DNA of 64,000 bases from Polaribacter sp. HaHaR_3_91 (GCF_019278525.1 NZ_CP058986.1:496001-560000); one strand, 5' to 3'. Numbered from the stretch's first letter, positions 44,280 through 57,117 are shown. Made by a program: numbers and translations. Notes: generated from the sequence alone by a model not told the origin.

Positions 44280-47200
44280 TTATTCTACTACTATTTTTTT
44301 AGTAACTCTTCCATTTTCTGTATCAATATTTACAATGTAAATAGATTCAGAAATAGTATTAATTTTCAATCTATTTTGGATTGTATTGGTTTCAATAGTA
44401 TTCCATTCAGCTACCTTTTGACCTAATAAATTAAATAAAGTTACCTTTTTTAATTCTAAATTACTGTTGTTATTAATTACAATTTCTTTAGCATTGTTGT
44501 CTAAGTAGGCAGTAACTTTATTTTCTAAAATAGCATCTTCTACACCTAATGTTGTGGTTTTAGAAAAAGCAAGTACAAAACGATCTGTATACGTTCCTTT
44601 TACAAGTGTAAAGTCAATAGTTTTACTATTAAGAGAATAAGATGTATTTGTTAATTTATCTGTTAAATAAACGTCTCTGTCAATCGCATTCCATTCATCT
44701 ATACCAATTGTTACTTGTCCGTTCTTAGATATTACTAATTCTAAAGGGATTTCTAAATCTTCAGAAATGCTTTGTACACCAGTAATTACATACTTTTCAT
44801 CAGTATTTGGAAACTTCCAATAGATATCAGTCGTTCCTACATCATAAATTTCTGTGTCATATCCTTTGTCAAAATCAAAAGAGTTATTGTTTTTAAATGA
44901 AATAGCTAATTGCCTGTGTAGGTTTAAATTTTCATCATTAGTATAACTCATTCCAAGTTTAATAATAGGCAATGTATTTGTGTGGCTTGCAGATTTTTTG
45001 TTTTCACTTTTAAAGAAATAAGAATCGTTTCCTTCTTGGATATACTCTCTTTGGCTATTGTTAAATTGAATATTATCTGCACCTGTAGAGGCAGCATCGT
45101 CTCCTTCTATAAAAAATCCTTGTCCAATTGCTATAAAGGCTTTTGGTTCTGTATAAGAACCGTTACCTAAAGTTGGTGTGCCGTTATCACTATTATTGTT
45201 GATAGATACACTAGTTGCCGCAACTCCACCAGATAAGTTTCTTACTCCATATCCGCCTATATATCCTCCAAAATTATGTCCTTCAGATCCATTGCTAGAA
45301 GCTTTTTCACCTGCATGTTCCCAGAAATATAAACTTCCGTTAGTGGTCTCTAAATTATCTTCTATAAACTTTTTAGCACTGATTGCAGATGCATACGGAT
45401 TACCAACTAAATAAGAATCTCCTGCACTAATAGTGGTTGTTAATGTTCCGTCTTTAGGTGTACCAACAAACGTATAATTCTGTCCATTTGTATTCTGATT
45501 TAAACTACCTGGTCCTTTAAGTAGGAATCCATCTGTTTGCGAAATGGTGCCTCCTTTATACTTATGTAACCAATTAGATCTTCCGCCTGCTGAGGCTGCA
45601 TAGGTATATACCCAATATTCAGCAATTTCTATGGGTGATTTTGTATAGTCACCATCATAACCTGCTACAAAAGTAATCTCTTTAGCTATATCGTCACTTC
45701 CATTACCAATAGTAGAGGTTGCGTCTAATGGGTTTGTACCATCTTTTAAAACACTAGAAACCGTAAAATTGGTTTCTCCAATTGTATTTACCGGAGAACT
45801 TAAATAGTTATATCTGTATTTACTTGGTACGGTAGAATTTTGATCTACTAATAATTTTCCATCACCAGTTACTTTGGCTGTTGTTTCGTGGGTTTGTATT
45901 AGTTGCGATTTGTTGGTGTCATCAGAGCTAATTAATCGTATTTGATCGGTAGTATTTGTAATTTCAACCTCATCAGTAACTACTAGTAAATTGTCTGTAA
46001 TACTAAGTATACTGTTTCTAACTTCTAGTTTTCTTGCGCTTAATTTATCAGAAGTACTAAAGTCTTTAAAAATTTGGACCTTTCTAGATCTGTCAGGGTA
46101 TCCGCTAGACCAAGCAGTATTTGATCTTCTAGTACGTCCAAAGTTATGCAAACCAGGTCTTATATTAGCGGCGTCATCTGCATTAGCAATTTCAGATAAA
46201 AGTGGCGCATGTGCATGACGTTCTATGGCATTATCATTTGCTGCATTTGAATACGTAATAATAGTATCATCTATAAAAGCAACCCATTCATCTTCTGTAT
46301 AAGTTGTGTTTGGTACTAAAATTTCATCTATACGCACGTAACTTGTATTGTCTGCAATAGCACTTACAACATCTACTCTTCTGTTCCAAGCATAATTTGC
46401 GGTACCTTTTGTTAGTACTAATACATCATCTGCATCAGAGAAATCTATTACGTTTGCATTAGTAATAGGCGTAACGTTAGCATTACTTAATGAAGCATTA
46501 TTAAGATCATTAGTAATTAAAATAGAAGCACCTGGTTGAATAGTTGTTGTATTGGCAAAAATTACAGGAGATGTTGCTGTTGTTGGGTCAGATCCGTCTT
46601 TAAATAATGCTAATGTTGCTGCATTTATACCAACAATATTTGTTGGGTCTATGTTTGTAATTTCTACCCAATGCTCTGTACCTGTAGTATATACTTGTGT
46701 TATCATTGATGTACCACATGCTTTTAATGCTGTGTCTAAAGCATAATTAGTGTATGTTGATGTGTAATTAATAGCTGCTGCATCTGTGTCTACATCTTCT
46801 AAGCTATTTGCTAATCCATTGGCACCAACTAGGTCTTGTGTAGTATCTATAACTGCATTTGCTATATTGGTTATTATGGTTGTTGTATTATCTGTATCTA
46901 AATTACTTACAGGCGCTTCTTTAAATGTAGTTGGCACATTTGCTTCTATTGCATCTGGGCAACCGTCTCCATCAGAATCTAAATCTAAATGGTTTGGTAT
47001 ACCATCATTATCTTGGTCAAAAATGGATTGTACTTCAGTATCATCATCTCCAATAGCTGCATTAGCATCATCGTCATCTAAATAAGCAGGTACACCATCA
47101 CTGTCATCATCTGCTAATGGATTTAATCCGCCTGTTCCTGTTTCATCAACATCTAAAATACCATCATTATCATCATCAATATCATAAATATCTGCGATGC

Positions 47201-49211
47201 CATCTCCATCATAATCTCTTAAAATATTAAAAGAAACAGAAGGTGAATCTGTAGTGGTATTATCATCTACTTGATCTTGTGTATTTGTAGCTGTGTTTAC
47301 TTTAGCAGAAGTAGTGCTAATACCTGTCATTGCATCTGCTTTTGCTACAATTGTAATGGTTTCTACTTGTCCGCTTATAAGGTCTCCTACAGTCCAATTA
47401 GGAGCTGTCCAAGAACCTATACTTGTACTTACGCTAGTAATTGTTAAACCATTAGGAATAACATCTGAGATATTAACATTTGTAGCCGCATTTACACCTT
47501 TACTTTCTACTGTAATTTTAAAAGTAATGGTTTCTTCTTCTAGAATTTCGGTTTTGTCGGCAGTTTTGGTTACCACAATATCTGGGTTACAATAGTAAGC
47601 AGATATTGGCTGAGAATCATATGAACAACCTCCTTTAGTAACACGTACATAATAATCTCCAGATGTTGTAGGGGTGTATGTATGGTCTGTTGCTCCTGGT
47701 ACTAAAACACCATTATCATACCATTGGTAAGATTCAAAATTTTTAGTAACGACTTCAATAGTACCGCCTGGTAAACAACCTCCACCTGTAACAGCTAATT
47801 CTGTAACAGGTACAGTGTCAAATCCAGAAAAATACCCGGCAATTCCTCTAGCATTATTAAAGCCTATAAACCCAACAGCTATGGGGCCTGTAGAATTTAC
47901 AGAAACGTCTCCTGTAAGTCCTGTAATATAAAATGTTTTCCATTCGGTAGTACCTGAAACAGTTTCTTCTGGGGGTAGAATAATTTGAGTAGCATCGGCA
48001 TAAACCTCAATAGCTGAGTTTGCTGTTGTAGTTGATGCTATAATAAATAAACCTCCGGATGCTGTAAGTCCAGCAATATCTTCTATATTAGAAATGTGAT
48101 CCATGGTATCTGGTAATAAACAGTTTACTGGGGCTACGAAATTTAAACCTACTGTATTAGGATGATCGGCTCCGGAAATAACTTGATAGGCATATACGTT
48201 TTTTGTAGTTGCTATGTGCATGTTTTTACCTGCAGTGGTACCAGAATATTTAGAAGAGGGTACTTCGGCATACTCTCCAACACCAATTGTAGCAAAAGGC
48301 GAAGTCTCATCATTTACATAAATCTCTGTATTTGCTTGCGTTCCTATAATGATCACAAACTCATTAGTGGATCCTCCATTACCACGCACAAAAATATATT
48401 CTTTACCTAATTTATCTTCTGGTACAGGTTGGTCGGCACCAGCATCTCTAGCTCCTCTATTAGTGACACCAAAATTTAACATTCCGTTACTGATGGCTAT
48501 GTCTTTATCAGATACAATAGATGCACCAATCCAACCATCAATGTTGGCTGCGGCACCGTCTTTAGCTGCTTCAAGTACATAAGATTGCCCTTTATTTAAA
48601 GTAATATTTATAGTGCTAGAATTAATGCCGTCTATTGCAGTTGGAGACCTAAACCTACAAGCTGTATCATAACCACTTATTGTTATCGAGGTATTGTCTT
48701 CTGTAGCCATAATACCTAATGTTGCATTAACAGTACTATGGCTGGATTCAATTGGTGCGCCTCCCCATTTAAATTTTTGACCTAAAGCAGCTCTACCTTT
48801 AGAGGTAATTGAAGCTGCTTGGTTCGTAGATTTTCCTCTGTAATTCACATAAAATTTTTCTCCGCTTGCAGATTCAAAACGTAAGCCTCCATCAGATAAC
48901 ACGATTCCTGTGTGTGCATCACTTACTAGGGTTATATCATTGTCTCCTGAGGCTGGAGAATAGGTTTGTGGGGTAGATTTTGATAGTGATAAAGTAGCAA
49001 GTTCTGTAGTATTAGTACCTCTATATATTTTTACATCGAAACTAGAAATTTCTGGTGTAGATAAATAGATGGTTTGTTCCTCAATTGCTGCGTTATTAGC
49101 AGACTGTTTTAATGGCGGTAGGTAGTGTAAATCGCTTAATTGGCTATAACCAACCTGTGTTATGGTTAATAAAATAATACTGATAACTATTTTATGTAAA
49201 CTTTCTCTCAT
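44280..49211 (-). CDS. Giant T9SS surface protein with IgGFc-like, DUF11, TSP3 and lamin-tail domains
   Basis: 1643 residues. Signal peptide to about residue 23 (GYSQ). In order: an IgGFc-binding-like N-terminal region (about 30-450, with [20 protein letters not shown]); an Ig-like segment ([13 protein letters not shown], about 490-540); a DUF11 domain ([12 protein letters not shown], about 547-660); thrombospondin-type-3 Ca-binding repeats ([20 protein letters not shown], about 665-760). Then a lamin-tail-like domain (about 833-993), a module with [16 protein letters not shown] (about 1260), and a T9SS type A sorting domain over the last 85 residues. It is probably a surface adhesin or matrix protein. 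The gene at 49871 is a close paralogue with the same architecture. Confidence 0.9.
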   Translation of the reverse strand: MRESLHKIVISIILLTITQVGYSQLSDLHYLPPLKQSANNAAIEEQTIYLSTPEISSFDVKIYRGTNTTELATLSLSKSTPQTYSPASGDNDITLVSDAHTGIVLSDGGLRFESASGEKFYVNYRGKSTNQAASITSKGRAALGQKFKWGGAPIESSHSTVNATLGIMATEDNTSITISGYDTACRFRSPTAIDGINSSTINITLNKGQSYVLEAAKDGAAANIDGWIGASIVSDKDIAISNGMLNFGVTNRGARDAGADQPVPEDKLGKEYIFVRGNGGSTNEFVIIIGTQANTEIYVNDETSPFATIGVGEYAEVPSSKYSGTTAGKNMHIATTKNVYAYQVISGADHPNTVGLNFVAPVNCLLPDTMDHISNIEDIAGLTASGGLFIIASTTTANSAIEVYADATQIILPPEETVSGTTEWKTFYITGLTGDVSVNSTGPIAVGFIGFNNARGIAGYFSGFDTVPVTELAVTGGGCLPGGTIEVVTKNFESYQWYDNGVLVPGATDHTYTPTTSGDYYVRVTKGGCSYDSQPISAYYCNPDIVVTKTADKTEILEEETITFKITVESKGVNAATNVNISDVIPNGLTITSVSTSIGSWTAPNWTVGDLISGQVETITIVAKADAMTGISTTSAKVNTATNTQDQVDDNTTTDSPSVSFNILRDYDGDGIADIYDIDDDNDGILDVDETGTGGLNPLADDDSDGVPAYLDDDDANAAIGDDDTEVQSIFDQDNDGIPNHLDLDSDGDGCPDAIEANVPTTFKEAPVSNLDTDNTTTIITNIANAVIDTTQDLVGANGLANSLEDVDTDAAAINYTSTYTNYALDTALKACGTSMITQVYTTGTEHWVEITNIDPTNIVGINAATLALFKDGSDPTTATSPVIFANTTTIQPGASILITNDLNNASLSNANVTPITNANVIDFSDADDVLVLTKGTANYAWNRRVDVVSAIADNTSYVRIDEILVPNTTYTEDEWVAFIDDTIITYSNAANDNAIERHAHAPLLSEIANADDAANIRPGLHNFGRTRRSNTAWSSGYPDRSRKVQIFKDFSTSDKLSARKLEVRNSILSITDNLLVVTDEVEITNTTDQIRLISSDDTNKSQLIQTHETTAKVTGDGKLLVDQNSTVPSKYRYNYLSSPVNTIGETNFTVSSVLKDGTNPLDATSTIGNGSDDIAKEITFVAGYDGDYTKSPIEIAEYWVYTYAASAGGRSNWLHKYKGGTISQTDGFLLKGPGSLNQNTNGQNYTFVGTPKDGTLTTTISAGDSYLVGNPYASAISAKKFIEDNLETTNGSLYFWEHAGEKASSNGSEGHNFGGYIGGYGVRNLSGGVAATSVSINNNSDNGTPTLGNGSYTEPKAFIAIGQGFFIEGDDAASTGADNIQFNNSQREYIQEGNDSYFFKSENKKSASHTNTLPIIKLGMSYTNDENLNLHRQLAISFKNNNSFDFDKGYDTEIYDVGTTDIYWKFPNTDEKYVITGVQSISEDLEIPLELVISKNGQVTIGIDEWNAIDRDVYLTDKLTNTSYSLNSKTIDFTLVKGTYTDRFVLAFSKTTTLGVEDAILENKVTAYLDNNAKEIVINNNSNLELKKVTLFNLLGQKVAEWNTIETNTIQNRLKINTISESIYIVNIDTENGRVTKKIVVE

Positions 49212-49361
49212 TTTGGGGGGATTTAGAGTGTTTTATTTTATAATAATGCTAATATAATAATAATAATATAAGTTGTTGTAAGATAAAGGCTTAAATACTT
49301 TAGAATATTATTAATTGATTTTACTTTATAAGGTAGATATACAGTTAGTTACTTCTTTTAT

Positions 49362-49730
49362 ATGAGGATAGCGCTTTATTTTAAAAGAGCTATAGAAGAC
49401 GATAATTATATTGCTTTTTTAGATATCAATCCAAATGCCAAAGGTCATACTTTGGTAGTTCCAAAAAAGGAAGAAAACAAATTATTCGATTTATCTAAAG
49501 AAGATTATTTAAGCCTTATGGATTTTTCTTACCGAGTTGCAGAAGCCTTAGAAAAAGCAGTTTCATGTAAAAGATTCTGTATGAGTGTTATTGGTTTAGA
49601 AGTGCCACATGTACACGTACATTTAGTACCAACAAACGCAATGGAAGATATGGAATTTAGCCAAAAAGTAAAATTAACAAATGATGAATTTGTTGCTTTA
49701 GCTGCAAGTATTTTATCAAAATTTGAATAA
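49362..49730 (+). pseudogene. Shortened duplicate of the HIT gene
   Basis: 122 codons. From about 49399 on it matches the HIT gene at 43378-43709 with roughly 18 base differences in 332, and it keeps VPHVHVHLVP. The first 18 residues of the true gene (SIFTKIIEGEIPCYK) are replaced by MRIALYFKRAI, which has no homology, so the duplication junction lies inside the gene near 49399. The lost part contributes to the nucleotide pocket, so the copy is probably degraded or altered; the frame is still open. It has no promoter I can identify. Confidence 0.6.
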
Positions 49731-49804
49731 AATAAAAAAGGGGGTAAAAAAGAGGTTTTTAAATGTCTTTTTTTATAATTCACATTATAATATTTTTATA
49801 AAAA

Positions 49805-49838
49805 AAAACCACGTTTTCTTTTATGAAAACGTGGTTTT
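49805..49838. terminator. Bidirectional terminator after the HIT duplicate
   Basis: A 14-base perfect stem (49805-49818 with 49825-49838) around a 6-base loop (TTTTAT), with A's before and T's inside the arm end. It lies between the HIT copy and the convergent second giant gene; its sequence is unrelated to the hairpin at 44209, so each duplicate has its own terminator. Confidence 0.82.
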
Positions 49839-49870
49839 AAATATTCAATCAAAAATATTTTATAGAAAAT

Positions 49871-52800
49871 TTATTTTACTAATATCTTTTTACTAATATT
49901 CCCTTTTTCTGTAGCAATATTTACAATATAAATAGATTCAGAAATAGTATTAATTTTCAATCTATTTTGGATTGTATTGGTTTCAATAGTATTCCATTCA
50001 GCCGCTTTCTGACCTAATAAATTAAATAAAGTTACCTTTTTTAATTCTAAATTACTGTTGTTATCAATTACCAATTCTTTGGAGTTATTATCTAAGTAAA
50101 TAGAAACGTTGTTCTCTAAAATTGCATCTTCTATCCCTAATACTTGGCTTTTAGTAGTTTCAGAAAAAGCAAGTACAAAGCGGTCTGTGTAGGTTCCTTT
50201 TGCAAGTGTTAAAACAATACTTTCATCATTAAGTAAATAAGAGGTGCTTGTTAATTTATCTATAATATAAACGTTTCTGTCAATCGCATTCCATTCATCA
50301 ATGCTAATTGTTACTTGTCCGTTCTTAGAAATAACCAACTCTAAAGGGATTTCTAGTTCTTCAGAAATACTTTGTACACCAGTAATTACATATTTTTCAT
50401 CAGAGTTTGGAAACTTCCAATAGATATCAGTAGTTCCTACATCATAAATTTCTGTGTCATATCCTTTATCAAAATCAAAAGAGTTATTGTCTTTAAATGA
50501 AATGGCTAATTGTCTATGTAGATTAAAGTTATTATCATTTGTATAACTCATTCCTAATTTAATAATTGGTAATGTATTTGTAAGGCTTGTTTTAGCAGCA
50601 GATTTTTTATTTTCACTTTTAAAGAAATAAGAATTTGCTCCTTCTTGTACATATTCCCTTTGGCTGTTGTTAAAAACAATAGGTCCAGAAAGTACATCAT
50701 CTCCTTGTATAAAAAAACCTTGACCGATTGCTATAAAGGCTTTTGGCTCTGTATAAGATCCACTACCTAAAGTAGGTGTGCCATTATTACTGTTATTATT
50801 GTCAACTACACTGTTTGCAGCAACGCCTCCAGATAAGTTTCTAACAGCATATCCACCAACGTATCCACCATAATTATGTCCTTCAGAACCATTACTAGAG
50901 CTTTCTTCTCCTACATGTTCCCAAAAATATAAACTACCGTTCGTAACGTCTAAATTATCTTGAATAAACTTTTTACTACTCATTGCAGATGCATACGGGT
51001 TTCCTACTAAATAAGAGTCTCCTGCATTAATAGTAGTTGTTAATTCTCCGTCTTTAGGAGTACCAACAAAAGTATAATTTTGTGCAGCACCAGGACCTTT
51101 AAAAGTAAATCCATCGGTTTGTGAAATTGTTTCACTTTTGTATTTATGAGACCAACCAGATCTTCCATTAGATCCTGTTGCATATGTGTATATCCAATGA
51201 TCTGCTATAGAAATAGGAGATGTGGTATTACCATCATAACCACTCACAAAGTTAATGTCTGTAATTGTAGAAGTTGCAGAGGTTGGTATTGTGCCGTCTT
51301 TTAAAACATCTTCTATAGTAAATGTTGTAGCATTAAGAGTATGTACAGGAGAGCTTAAATAATTGTATCTGTACTTACTTGGTACTGTAGAGTTTTGGTC
51401 TACTAATAATTTACCGTTTCCAGTAACTTTAGATGCTGTTTTATGCGTTTGAATTAACTGTGCCTTATTAGTATTGTCTGAACTAATTAAGCGTATTTCA
51501 TCGTTTGTATCTTTAATAATTATTTCATTTGTAACTACTAATAGGTTATCTGTAATTGTAAAAATACTACTTTCTTTAACTTCTAATTTTCTAGCACTTA
51601 ACTTACCTGTATGATTATAATCTTCAGAAACCTTTACATTTCTAGATCTATCTGGGTATCCGTTTGTCCAAACACTACTACCTAATACGGTAGTTCTGTC
51701 TGTAAATAGAAATCTATGTAAACCTGGTTTTATATTGGCTTCATCATTAGCTGTAGCTATTTCAGATAATAAAGGATCATGTGCATGACGTTCTATAGCA
51801 TTATCATTTGCGTCATCTGAATAGGTAATAATGTCATCGTCTATAAAAGCAACCCATTCTGTTGTATCTGCAGTTTTATTTGGTGCAAAAACTTCATCAA
51901 TACGCACATAGCTTGTATTGTTTTCTATAGATGCTATCACATCAATCCTTGATGCCCAAGCATTCGTATTAGATATTCTAGTTAAGGCTATAATATCATT
52001 GGCATCATCAAAATCTGTAACATTTGTATCAACTATTTCAGAAGCTGTAGAAAGCTTGTTAGAAACAGTTCCTGCAGATATTAATAGAGATTCACCCGGG
52101 TTAATAGCATTTGTGTTAGAGACAAAAGCATTTGGCGTATTATCTGTTTGATCTCCAGAGGTGTTTTTAAAGAGTGCAATAATAGCTGCATTTGGTGCAA
52201 CAATATTTGCAGCATGCTTGTTGGTAATTTCTATCCAACGTTCTGTGTTTGTTTGATATATTTGTGTAATCATAGCCACTCCACATACATTTGTATTTTT
52301 ATCTAACGCATATGTATTGTAGGTTGATGTATAGTTTATAAAGGTTGTAGTATTATCATTAGTTTCTAAGCTAGCCGCTAATCCATTGTCTCCAACAGGG
52401 TTATTTGAAATGTTTATTACAGCATCTGCAGTATTTGTAGTGGTATTATTAATTACGTTTGCACTTTCTAATACCGCAGGTACACTAGCTTCAATAGTAT
52501 CTGGACAACCATCACCATCAGAATCTAAATCTAATTGATTTGGTATACCATCGTTATCGGTGTCGTTATTTCCTTCAGTAGTGTCTAAAACACCATCGTT
52601 ATCATCATCAATATCATATATATCTGCTATAAGATCTCCATCATAATCTCTTAAGATGTTAAAAGAAACAGAAGGAGCATCACTGGTGATATTATTGTCT
52701 GTTTGATCTTGCGTATTTGTGGCTGTATTTGTTGTAGCGGCAATTGAGTTAATTCCTGTCATTGGATCTACTTTTGCGATAATTGTAATTGCTTCAACTT

Positions 52801-54655
52801 GGCCACTTGTAAGATTTCCTAATGTCCAATTAGGAGCTGTCCAGGAACCAGTACTTGGGCTTGCACTAACAACTGTTAAGCCATTAGGCATTACATCTGA
52901 AATGTTAATATTTGTAACAGGATTAACACCTTTACTTTCTACTATAATTTTAAAAGTAATGTTTTCTCCTTCCATAACTTCAGTCTTATCAGCAGTTTTG
53001 TTAATAATGATATCTGGGTTACAATAATAAGCAGAAATTGGTTGAGAATCATAGGTACAACCTCCTTTAGAAACACGTACGTAATAATCTCCAGATGTTG
53101 TTGGGGTATATGTAGGTCCGTTTTCACCAGGTACTAAAACACCATTGTCATACCATTGATAGGTTTCAAAATTTTTAGTTACTACCTCAATGGTTCCATC
53201 TGGCAAACAGCCTCCACCGGTTATAGCTAATTCAGTAACAGGTACGGTATCAAAACCAGAAAAATAACCAGCAATACCTCTAGCTCCATTAAAACCTAAA
53301 AACCCAACAGCTATTGGACCTGTAGACTTTACAGATACATTTCCTGTAAGACCTGTAATATAAAACGTTTTCCAGTCAGATGAACCTGCAACAGTTTTTT
53401 CTGTAGGTAAATTAATTTGAGTAGTACCGTCAGCACCGTTATAGACTTCAATAGCTGAGTTTGGTGTTGTAGTTGATGCTATAATATATAAACCTCCAGA
53501 AGCTGTAATTCCAGAAATATCTTCAATATTAGAAATTTGATCCATTGTGTCAGGCAATAAACAGTTTACGGGAGCAACGAAATTTAAACTTACCGTTATA
53601 ATAGATGTATCTCCTGAAAGAACTTGATATGCATAAACGTCTTTTGTTGATGAAACAAACATATTTTCACCACTTGAAGTCCCAGAATATTTAGAAGATG
53701 GTATTTCTGCATATTCTCCTACACCAATTGTAGCATAAGGAGTGGTTTCGTCATTTACATAGATTTCTGTGTTTGCTTGGGTTCCTATGATAATCACAAA
53801 CTCATTGCTTGAACCTCCGTTACCACGTACAAAAACGTATTCTTTTCCTAATTTGTCTTCAGGTACAGGCTGGTCTGCACCAGCATCTCTAGCAGCACTA
53901 TTAGGGTTTACACCAAAATTTAACATTCCGTTACTAATAGCAATATCTTTATCAGACACAATAGAAGCGCCAATCCATCCGTCTATATTGGCTGTAGTAG
54001 CATCTTTTGCAGCTTCAAGAACATAAGACTGTCCTTTATTTAATGTAATATTTATAGTGTTGTCAGTAATACCATCAACAGTACTTGTAGCTCTAAATTT
54101 ACACTCTGTATTATAACCACTTATTGTTATCGAGGTATTGTCTTCAGTAGCCATTACACCTAATGTAGCACTCATTGTTTTGTGATTCGCTTCAATAGGA
54201 GCGCCCCCCCATTTAAATTTCTGACCTAAGGCTGCTCTACCTTTAGAGGTAATTGAAGCTGCTTGTGAAGCAGATCTACCTCTATAGTTTACATAAAATT
54301 TTTCACCATTTTCAGATTCGAAACGTAACCCGCTATTAGATAATACGATACCTGTGTTTGCGTTGGTTACTAAAGTTATATTGTTGTCTCCGTTACCTGG
54401 GTTGTATGTTTTTGGAGTTGTTTTTGATAGAGATAAAGTAGCAACTGCTGTAGTACTAGTTCCTTTATAGATCTTTACATTAAAACTTGAAGTTTCTGGT
54501 GTAGATAAATAGATGGTTTGTTGCTGAATAGCTTGGTTATTAGCATCCTGTTTTAATGGCGGAAGGAAGTGTAAGTCACTTAATTGACTATAACCAACTT
54601 GTGTTATGGTTAATAAAACTATACAGATAAATATTTTATGTAAATTATGTTTCAT
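49871..54655 (-). CDS. Giant T9SS surface protein, paralogue of the one at 44280
   Basis: 1594 residues with the same domain order as the neighbour: signal peptide, IgGFc-binding-like region, Ig-like segment, DUF11 (about 545-660), TSP3 repeats (about 667-718), lamin-tail-like domain (about 792-958), the [16 protein letters not shown] module and a T9SS sorting domain ending KKILVK. It differs chiefly in a shorter TSP3 stretch and in scattered substitutions. Long identical blocks remain, for example in the N-terminal '[19 protein letters not shown]' segment. It likely serves at the cell surface. A minus-strand -7-like element lies upstream at 54720. Confidence 0.9.
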   Translation of the reverse strand: MKHNLHKIFICIVLLTITQVGYSQLSDLHFLPPLKQDANNQAIQQQTIYLSTPETSSFNVKIYKGTSTTAVATLSLSKTTPKTYNPGNGDNNITLVTNANTGIVLSNSGLRFESENGEKFYVNYRGRSASQAASITSKGRAALGQKFKWGGAPIEANHKTMSATLGVMATEDNTSITISGYNTECKFRATSTVDGITDNTINITLNKGQSYVLEAAKDATTANIDGWIGASIVSDKDIAISNGMLNFGVNPNSAARDAGADQPVPEDKLGKEYVFVRGNGGSSNEFVIIIGTQANTEIYVNDETTPYATIGVGEYAEIPSSKYSGTSSGENMFVSSTKDVYAYQVLSGDTSIITVSLNFVAPVNCLLPDTMDQISNIEDISGITASGGLYIIASTTTPNSAIEVYNGADGTTQINLPTEKTVAGSSDWKTFYITGLTGNVSVKSTGPIAVGFLGFNGARGIAGYFSGFDTVPVTELAITGGGCLPDGTIEVVTKNFETYQWYDNGVLVPGENGPTYTPTTSGDYYVRVSKGGCTYDSQPISAYYCNPDIIINKTADKTEVMEGENITFKIIVESKGVNPVTNINISDVMPNGLTVVSASPSTGSWTAPNWTLGNLTSGQVEAITIIAKVDPMTGINSIAATTNTATNTQDQTDNNITSDAPSVSFNILRDYDGDLIADIYDIDDDNDGVLDTTEGNNDTDNDGIPNQLDLDSDGDGCPDTIEASVPAVLESANVINNTTTNTADAVINISNNPVGDNGLAASLETNDNTTTFINYTSTYNTYALDKNTNVCGVAMITQIYQTNTERWIEITNKHAANIVAPNAAIIALFKNTSGDQTDNTPNAFVSNTNAINPGESLLISAGTVSNKLSTASEIVDTNVTDFDDANDIIALTRISNTNAWASRIDVIASIENNTSYVRIDEVFAPNKTADTTEWVAFIDDDIITYSDDANDNAIERHAHDPLLSEIATANDEANIKPGLHRFLFTDRTTVLGSSVWTNGYPDRSRNVKVSEDYNHTGKLSARKLEVKESSIFTITDNLLVVTNEIIIKDTNDEIRLISSDNTNKAQLIQTHKTASKVTGNGKLLVDQNSTVPSKYRYNYLSSPVHTLNATTFTIEDVLKDGTIPTSATSTITDINFVSGYDGNTTSPISIADHWIYTYATGSNGRSGWSHKYKSETISQTDGFTFKGPGAAQNYTFVGTPKDGELTTTINAGDSYLVGNPYASAMSSKKFIQDNLDVTNGSLYFWEHVGEESSSNGSEGHNYGGYVGGYAVRNLSGGVAANSVVDNNNSNNGTPTLGSGSYTEPKAFIAIGQGFFIQGDDVLSGPIVFNNSQREYVQEGANSYFFKSENKKSAAKTSLTNTLPIIKLGMSYTNDNNFNLHRQLAISFKDNNSFDFDKGYDTEIYDVGTTDIYWKFPNSDEKYVITGVQSISEELEIPLELVISKNGQVTISIDEWNAIDRNVYIIDKLTSTSYLLNDESIVLTLAKGTYTDRFVLAFSETTKSQVLGIEDAILENNVSIYLDNNSKELVIDNNSNLELKKVTLFNLLGQKAAEWNTIETNTIQNRLKINTISESIYIVNIATEKGNISKKILVK

Positions 54656-54719
54656 TTTATAAGTCTTTTAAAATTTGTATAACAATGTGCAAAGTGTTAT
54701 AAGTTAATCTGTTGCGATA

Positions 54720-54727
54720 CAAATTTA
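54720..54727 (-). promoter_or_regulatory. Possible -7 box of the second giant gene
   Basis: On the minus strand this reads TAAATTTG, an exact TAnnTTTG match. A matching -33 box is not evident, and the leader would be about 58 bases. The surrounding 250-base gap holds nothing else I recognise. Confidence 0.3.
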
Positions 54728-54908
54728 TAGAAGATTCTTTAAAATTAGGATATTATTATTTGATTCGTTTTGTAGGTTAGACGAATTGCAAGTTACTTTC
54801 TTTAAACGGTATTTTTTTTTTGATAAAAAAGAGTAATAGTAGCTGTGTGTAGTGTTTTAAAGCTTTTTCTCGTTTTATGAAAGGTATTTGTGTGTTGTTT
54901 TAAAAAAA

Positions 54909-56063
54909 CTACACTTTATCTAACAGAATCTCAAAAGTAGTTCCTTTTCCTATTTCAGATTTTTGCACAAATATTTTTCCTTTGTGATAATCAGAAACAA
55001 TACGTTTAGATAGCGACAAACCTAAGCCCCAACCACGTTTTTTGGTCGTAAAACCCGGTTTAAAAATCTGTCTAAATAGTTTTTTTGACATTCCTTTTCC
55101 GGTGTCTGAAATTGTAATTTTTACTTTTTTAGGTGTGTTTTCTATGTTTAGGTCTAGTAGGCCTTTGCCTAACATGGCGTCAATAGCATTTTTAATAAGG
55201 TTTTCTATAACCCAACCAAACAACTCTGTATTTAAATTGGTGTAAATCTCTGTATCTGAAGTTGTAAAAGAGAAAGAAATTTGTTTAGAACTTCTAGATT
55301 CTAGGTAATCGAAAGCTTGTTTTGTTATGGCAACTACATTTTCTTTTTCAAGCTCTGGCGTAGAACCAATTTTAGAAAAACGATTGGCAATGGTATTTAA
55401 TCTACTAACATCTTTTTCTATTTCTTCTACATATTTGTCATCTACTTTTTCCATTTTTAAAATGGCAATCCATCCTAAAAGAGAAGACAAAGGTGTACCA
55501 ATTTGATGTGCCGTTTCCTTAGCCATACCAGTCCAAAGTTTATTGGTTTCTGCAACTTTATTAGAGCTGTAAAACATATAAATAACACTCAAAAATAGAA
55601 ATAAAATTAAAATTAACGCAATAGGATAATAGGTTAATCTGTTTAGTAAATCTGAATTCCGATAATAAATAAACTGTTTATTTTTTCCTTTATAGCTAAC
55701 CTCTATTGGTAGGTTTTCTGCCTTCATTTCTAGCAGCTGTTTTTCTAGATATTTAGGGTTTAAAGCTTTTACGGAATCAAGGTTCTGAAAATATTCTATT
55801 TCTCCTTTATCATTCACCAAAATCATAGGAATATTATTGTTATTCTCAATAATTTTTAAGGGTAAATCTACATTGGCATCTAAGTTGGTATCGCTAGCAA
55901 TTTCTTTTTGGGCAGTTGCTAAAATTTCCATTTTTATACGCTCTTCATGTTTAAATTTCTGAAAGAAAGTATAGGTGTTCCATAAAATTAAAGAAACAAT
56001 AATAAACGAAACAAGAATGGTAATTCGTTTAAATAAAAGGGTATTAGAAAAGATGTTCATCAA
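54909..56063 (-). CDS. Orphan membrane sensor histidine kinase
   Basis: 384 residues. Two membrane helices (about 13-30 and 145-165) frame a periplasmic sensor region of about 115 residues. The H-box is GMAKETAHQIGTPLSSLLG with the phosphorylated His, and the catalytic domain shows NLIKNAIDAM (N box), DTGKGMS (G1) and GWGLGLSLSKRI (G2). No response regulator gene is adjacent, so its partner must be encoded elsewhere. The H-box with IGTPLSS is typical of a Bacteroidota HK subgroup. Signal unknown. Confidence 0.92.
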   Translation of the reverse strand: MMNIFSNTLLFKRITILVSFIIVSLILWNTYTFFQKFKHEERIKMEILATAQKEIASDTNLDANVDLPLKIIENNNNIPMILVNDKGEIEYFQNLDSVKALNPKYLEKQLLEMKAENLPIEVSYKGKNKQFIYYRNSDLLNRLTYYPIALILILFLFLSVIYMFYSSNKVAETNKLWTGMAKETAHQIGTPLSSLLGWIAILKMEKVDDKYVEEIEKDVSRLNTIANRFSKIGSTPELEKENVVAITKQAFDYLESRSSKQISFSFTTSDTEIYTNLNTELFGWVIENLIKNAIDAMLGKGLLDLNIENTPKKVKITISDTGKGMSKKLFRQIFKPGFTTKKRGWGLGLSLSKRIVSDYHKGKIFVQKSEIGKGTTFEILLDKV

Positions 56064-56256
56064 AACAAATATAAGGTTTCCTCTGTATAACTCATTTAAA
56101 GATTAGATAGTATCTTTACAATGCAAATAATATTTGCCAGTTAGCATTTTTACTTTTTTTCAAAATTTTATTCTGATAAAAGTATAAAACGAAGATATAT
56201 AATTTCGTTAAACTTTTTAGTTGTGCTCTAAATGGCATTTAGTAAAATTTATAAGT

Positions 56257-57117
56257 ATGCTATCCATCAATCCAAAAGAGATTTCTACCCAAAAATTACA
56301 TGGTTATTTATTAGGCGCCATTGCGCCAAGACCTATTGCTTTTGCAAGTACGGTTGATGCAGATGGAAACCCGAATTTATCTCCTTTTAGTTTTTTTAAT
56401 ATTTTTGGAGCAAATCCGCCTATATTAGTTTTTTCGCCTGCCAGAAGAGTAAAAGATAATACTACAAAACACACGTTAGATAATGTCTTGTCTACTAAAG
56501 AAGTGGTTATAAATGTGGTGAATTATGCCATGGTACAGCAAATGTCTTTAAGTAGTACAGAATATCCGCAAGGGGTAAATGAATTTGAAAAAGCTGGGTT
56601 TACCATGTTGCTTTCAGATCTTATAAAACCATTTAGAGTAGCAGAATCTCCAGTGCAATTAGAATGCAAAGTAAATGATGTTATTCTTACTGGTGATGAA
56701 GGTGGGGCTGGAAATTTAATAGTTTGCGAGGTGGTTAAAGTACATATTGCTGAAGACGTTTTAGGAGATGACGGAAGCATAGATCAGCATAAAATAGACT
56801 TGGTAGCAAGAGCTGGTGGTAATTTTTATACTAGGGCTAAAGATGGTTTTTTTGAGATACCAAAACCAGTAAGTACTTTAGGTATTGGAGTTGACAAAAT
56901 ACCTTTAGAAATAAGAAATAGTACGGTGTTAACGGGGAATAATTTAGGCATGTTAGGTAATGTAGAACAATTGCCAACAGAAGCAGATGTTAATAACTTT
57001 AAGAAAGATCATTTAGAGTTTATTGGACTAGAAACCACAAAAAAACATACATTTGCCCAAGAGTATTTAAAAAAGAATGATGTAGAAAGTGCTTGGAAAG
57101 TACTTTTATTAAATTAG
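56257..57117 (+). CDS. Flavin reductase-like FMN-binding protein
   Basis: 286 residues from the ATG at 56257; an upstream TTG at 56221 would add 12 residues with no homology. The flavin reductase-like split barrel (about 15-200) starts KLHGYLLGAIAPRPIAFAST, followed by NLSPFSFFNIFGANPPILVFSP, typical of flavoredoxin-like proteins that bind FMN. It may transfer electrons from NAD(P)H to flavin or serve a partner oxygenase. It starts a pair with the DUF3127 gene 5 bases later. Confidence 0.85.
   Translation: MLSINPKEISTQKLHGYLLGAIAPRPIAFASTVDADGNPNLSPFSFFNIFGANPPILVFSPARRVKDNTTKHTLDNVLSTKEVVINVVNYAMVQQMSLSSTEYPQGVNEFEKAGFTMLLSDLIKPFRVAESPVQLECKVNDVILTGDEGGAGNLIVCEVVKVHIAEDVLGDDGSIDQHKIDLVARAGGNFYTRAKDGFFEIPKPVSTLGIGVDKIPLEIRNSTVLTGNNLGMLGNVEQLPTEADVNNFKKDHLEFIGLETTKKHTFAQEYLKKNDVESAWKVLLLN

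Larger units (their letters stand above)
43378..54655. repeat. Tandem duplication of a HIT gene plus giant T9SS gene
   Basis: Unit 1 covers 43378-49211 and unit 2 covers 49399-54655, with the HIT part on plus and the giant gene on minus in both. The HIT parts are about 95% identical. The giant proteins are much less alike, which suggests faster divergence or selection there, or later conversion of the HIT part. The small membrane-protein gene and RNA element B are present only in unit 1. Confidence 0.85.

Noticed and set aside
44982..48582. Several open frames antisense to the giant T9SS gene
   Set aside because: They follow the codon periodicity of the opposite strand, lack ribosome-binding contexts and known motifs; the large sense frame explains the sequence.
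49212..49400. Insertion sequence or transposon end causing the HIT/T9SS duplication
   Set aside because: No transposase, terminal inverted repeats or target-site duplications were found at the junction; simple tandem duplication is sufficient.
56221..56256. Upstream TTG start for the flavin reductase-like gene
   Set aside because: The extra 12 residues do not fit the family and an ATG at 56257 starts directly before the conserved region.
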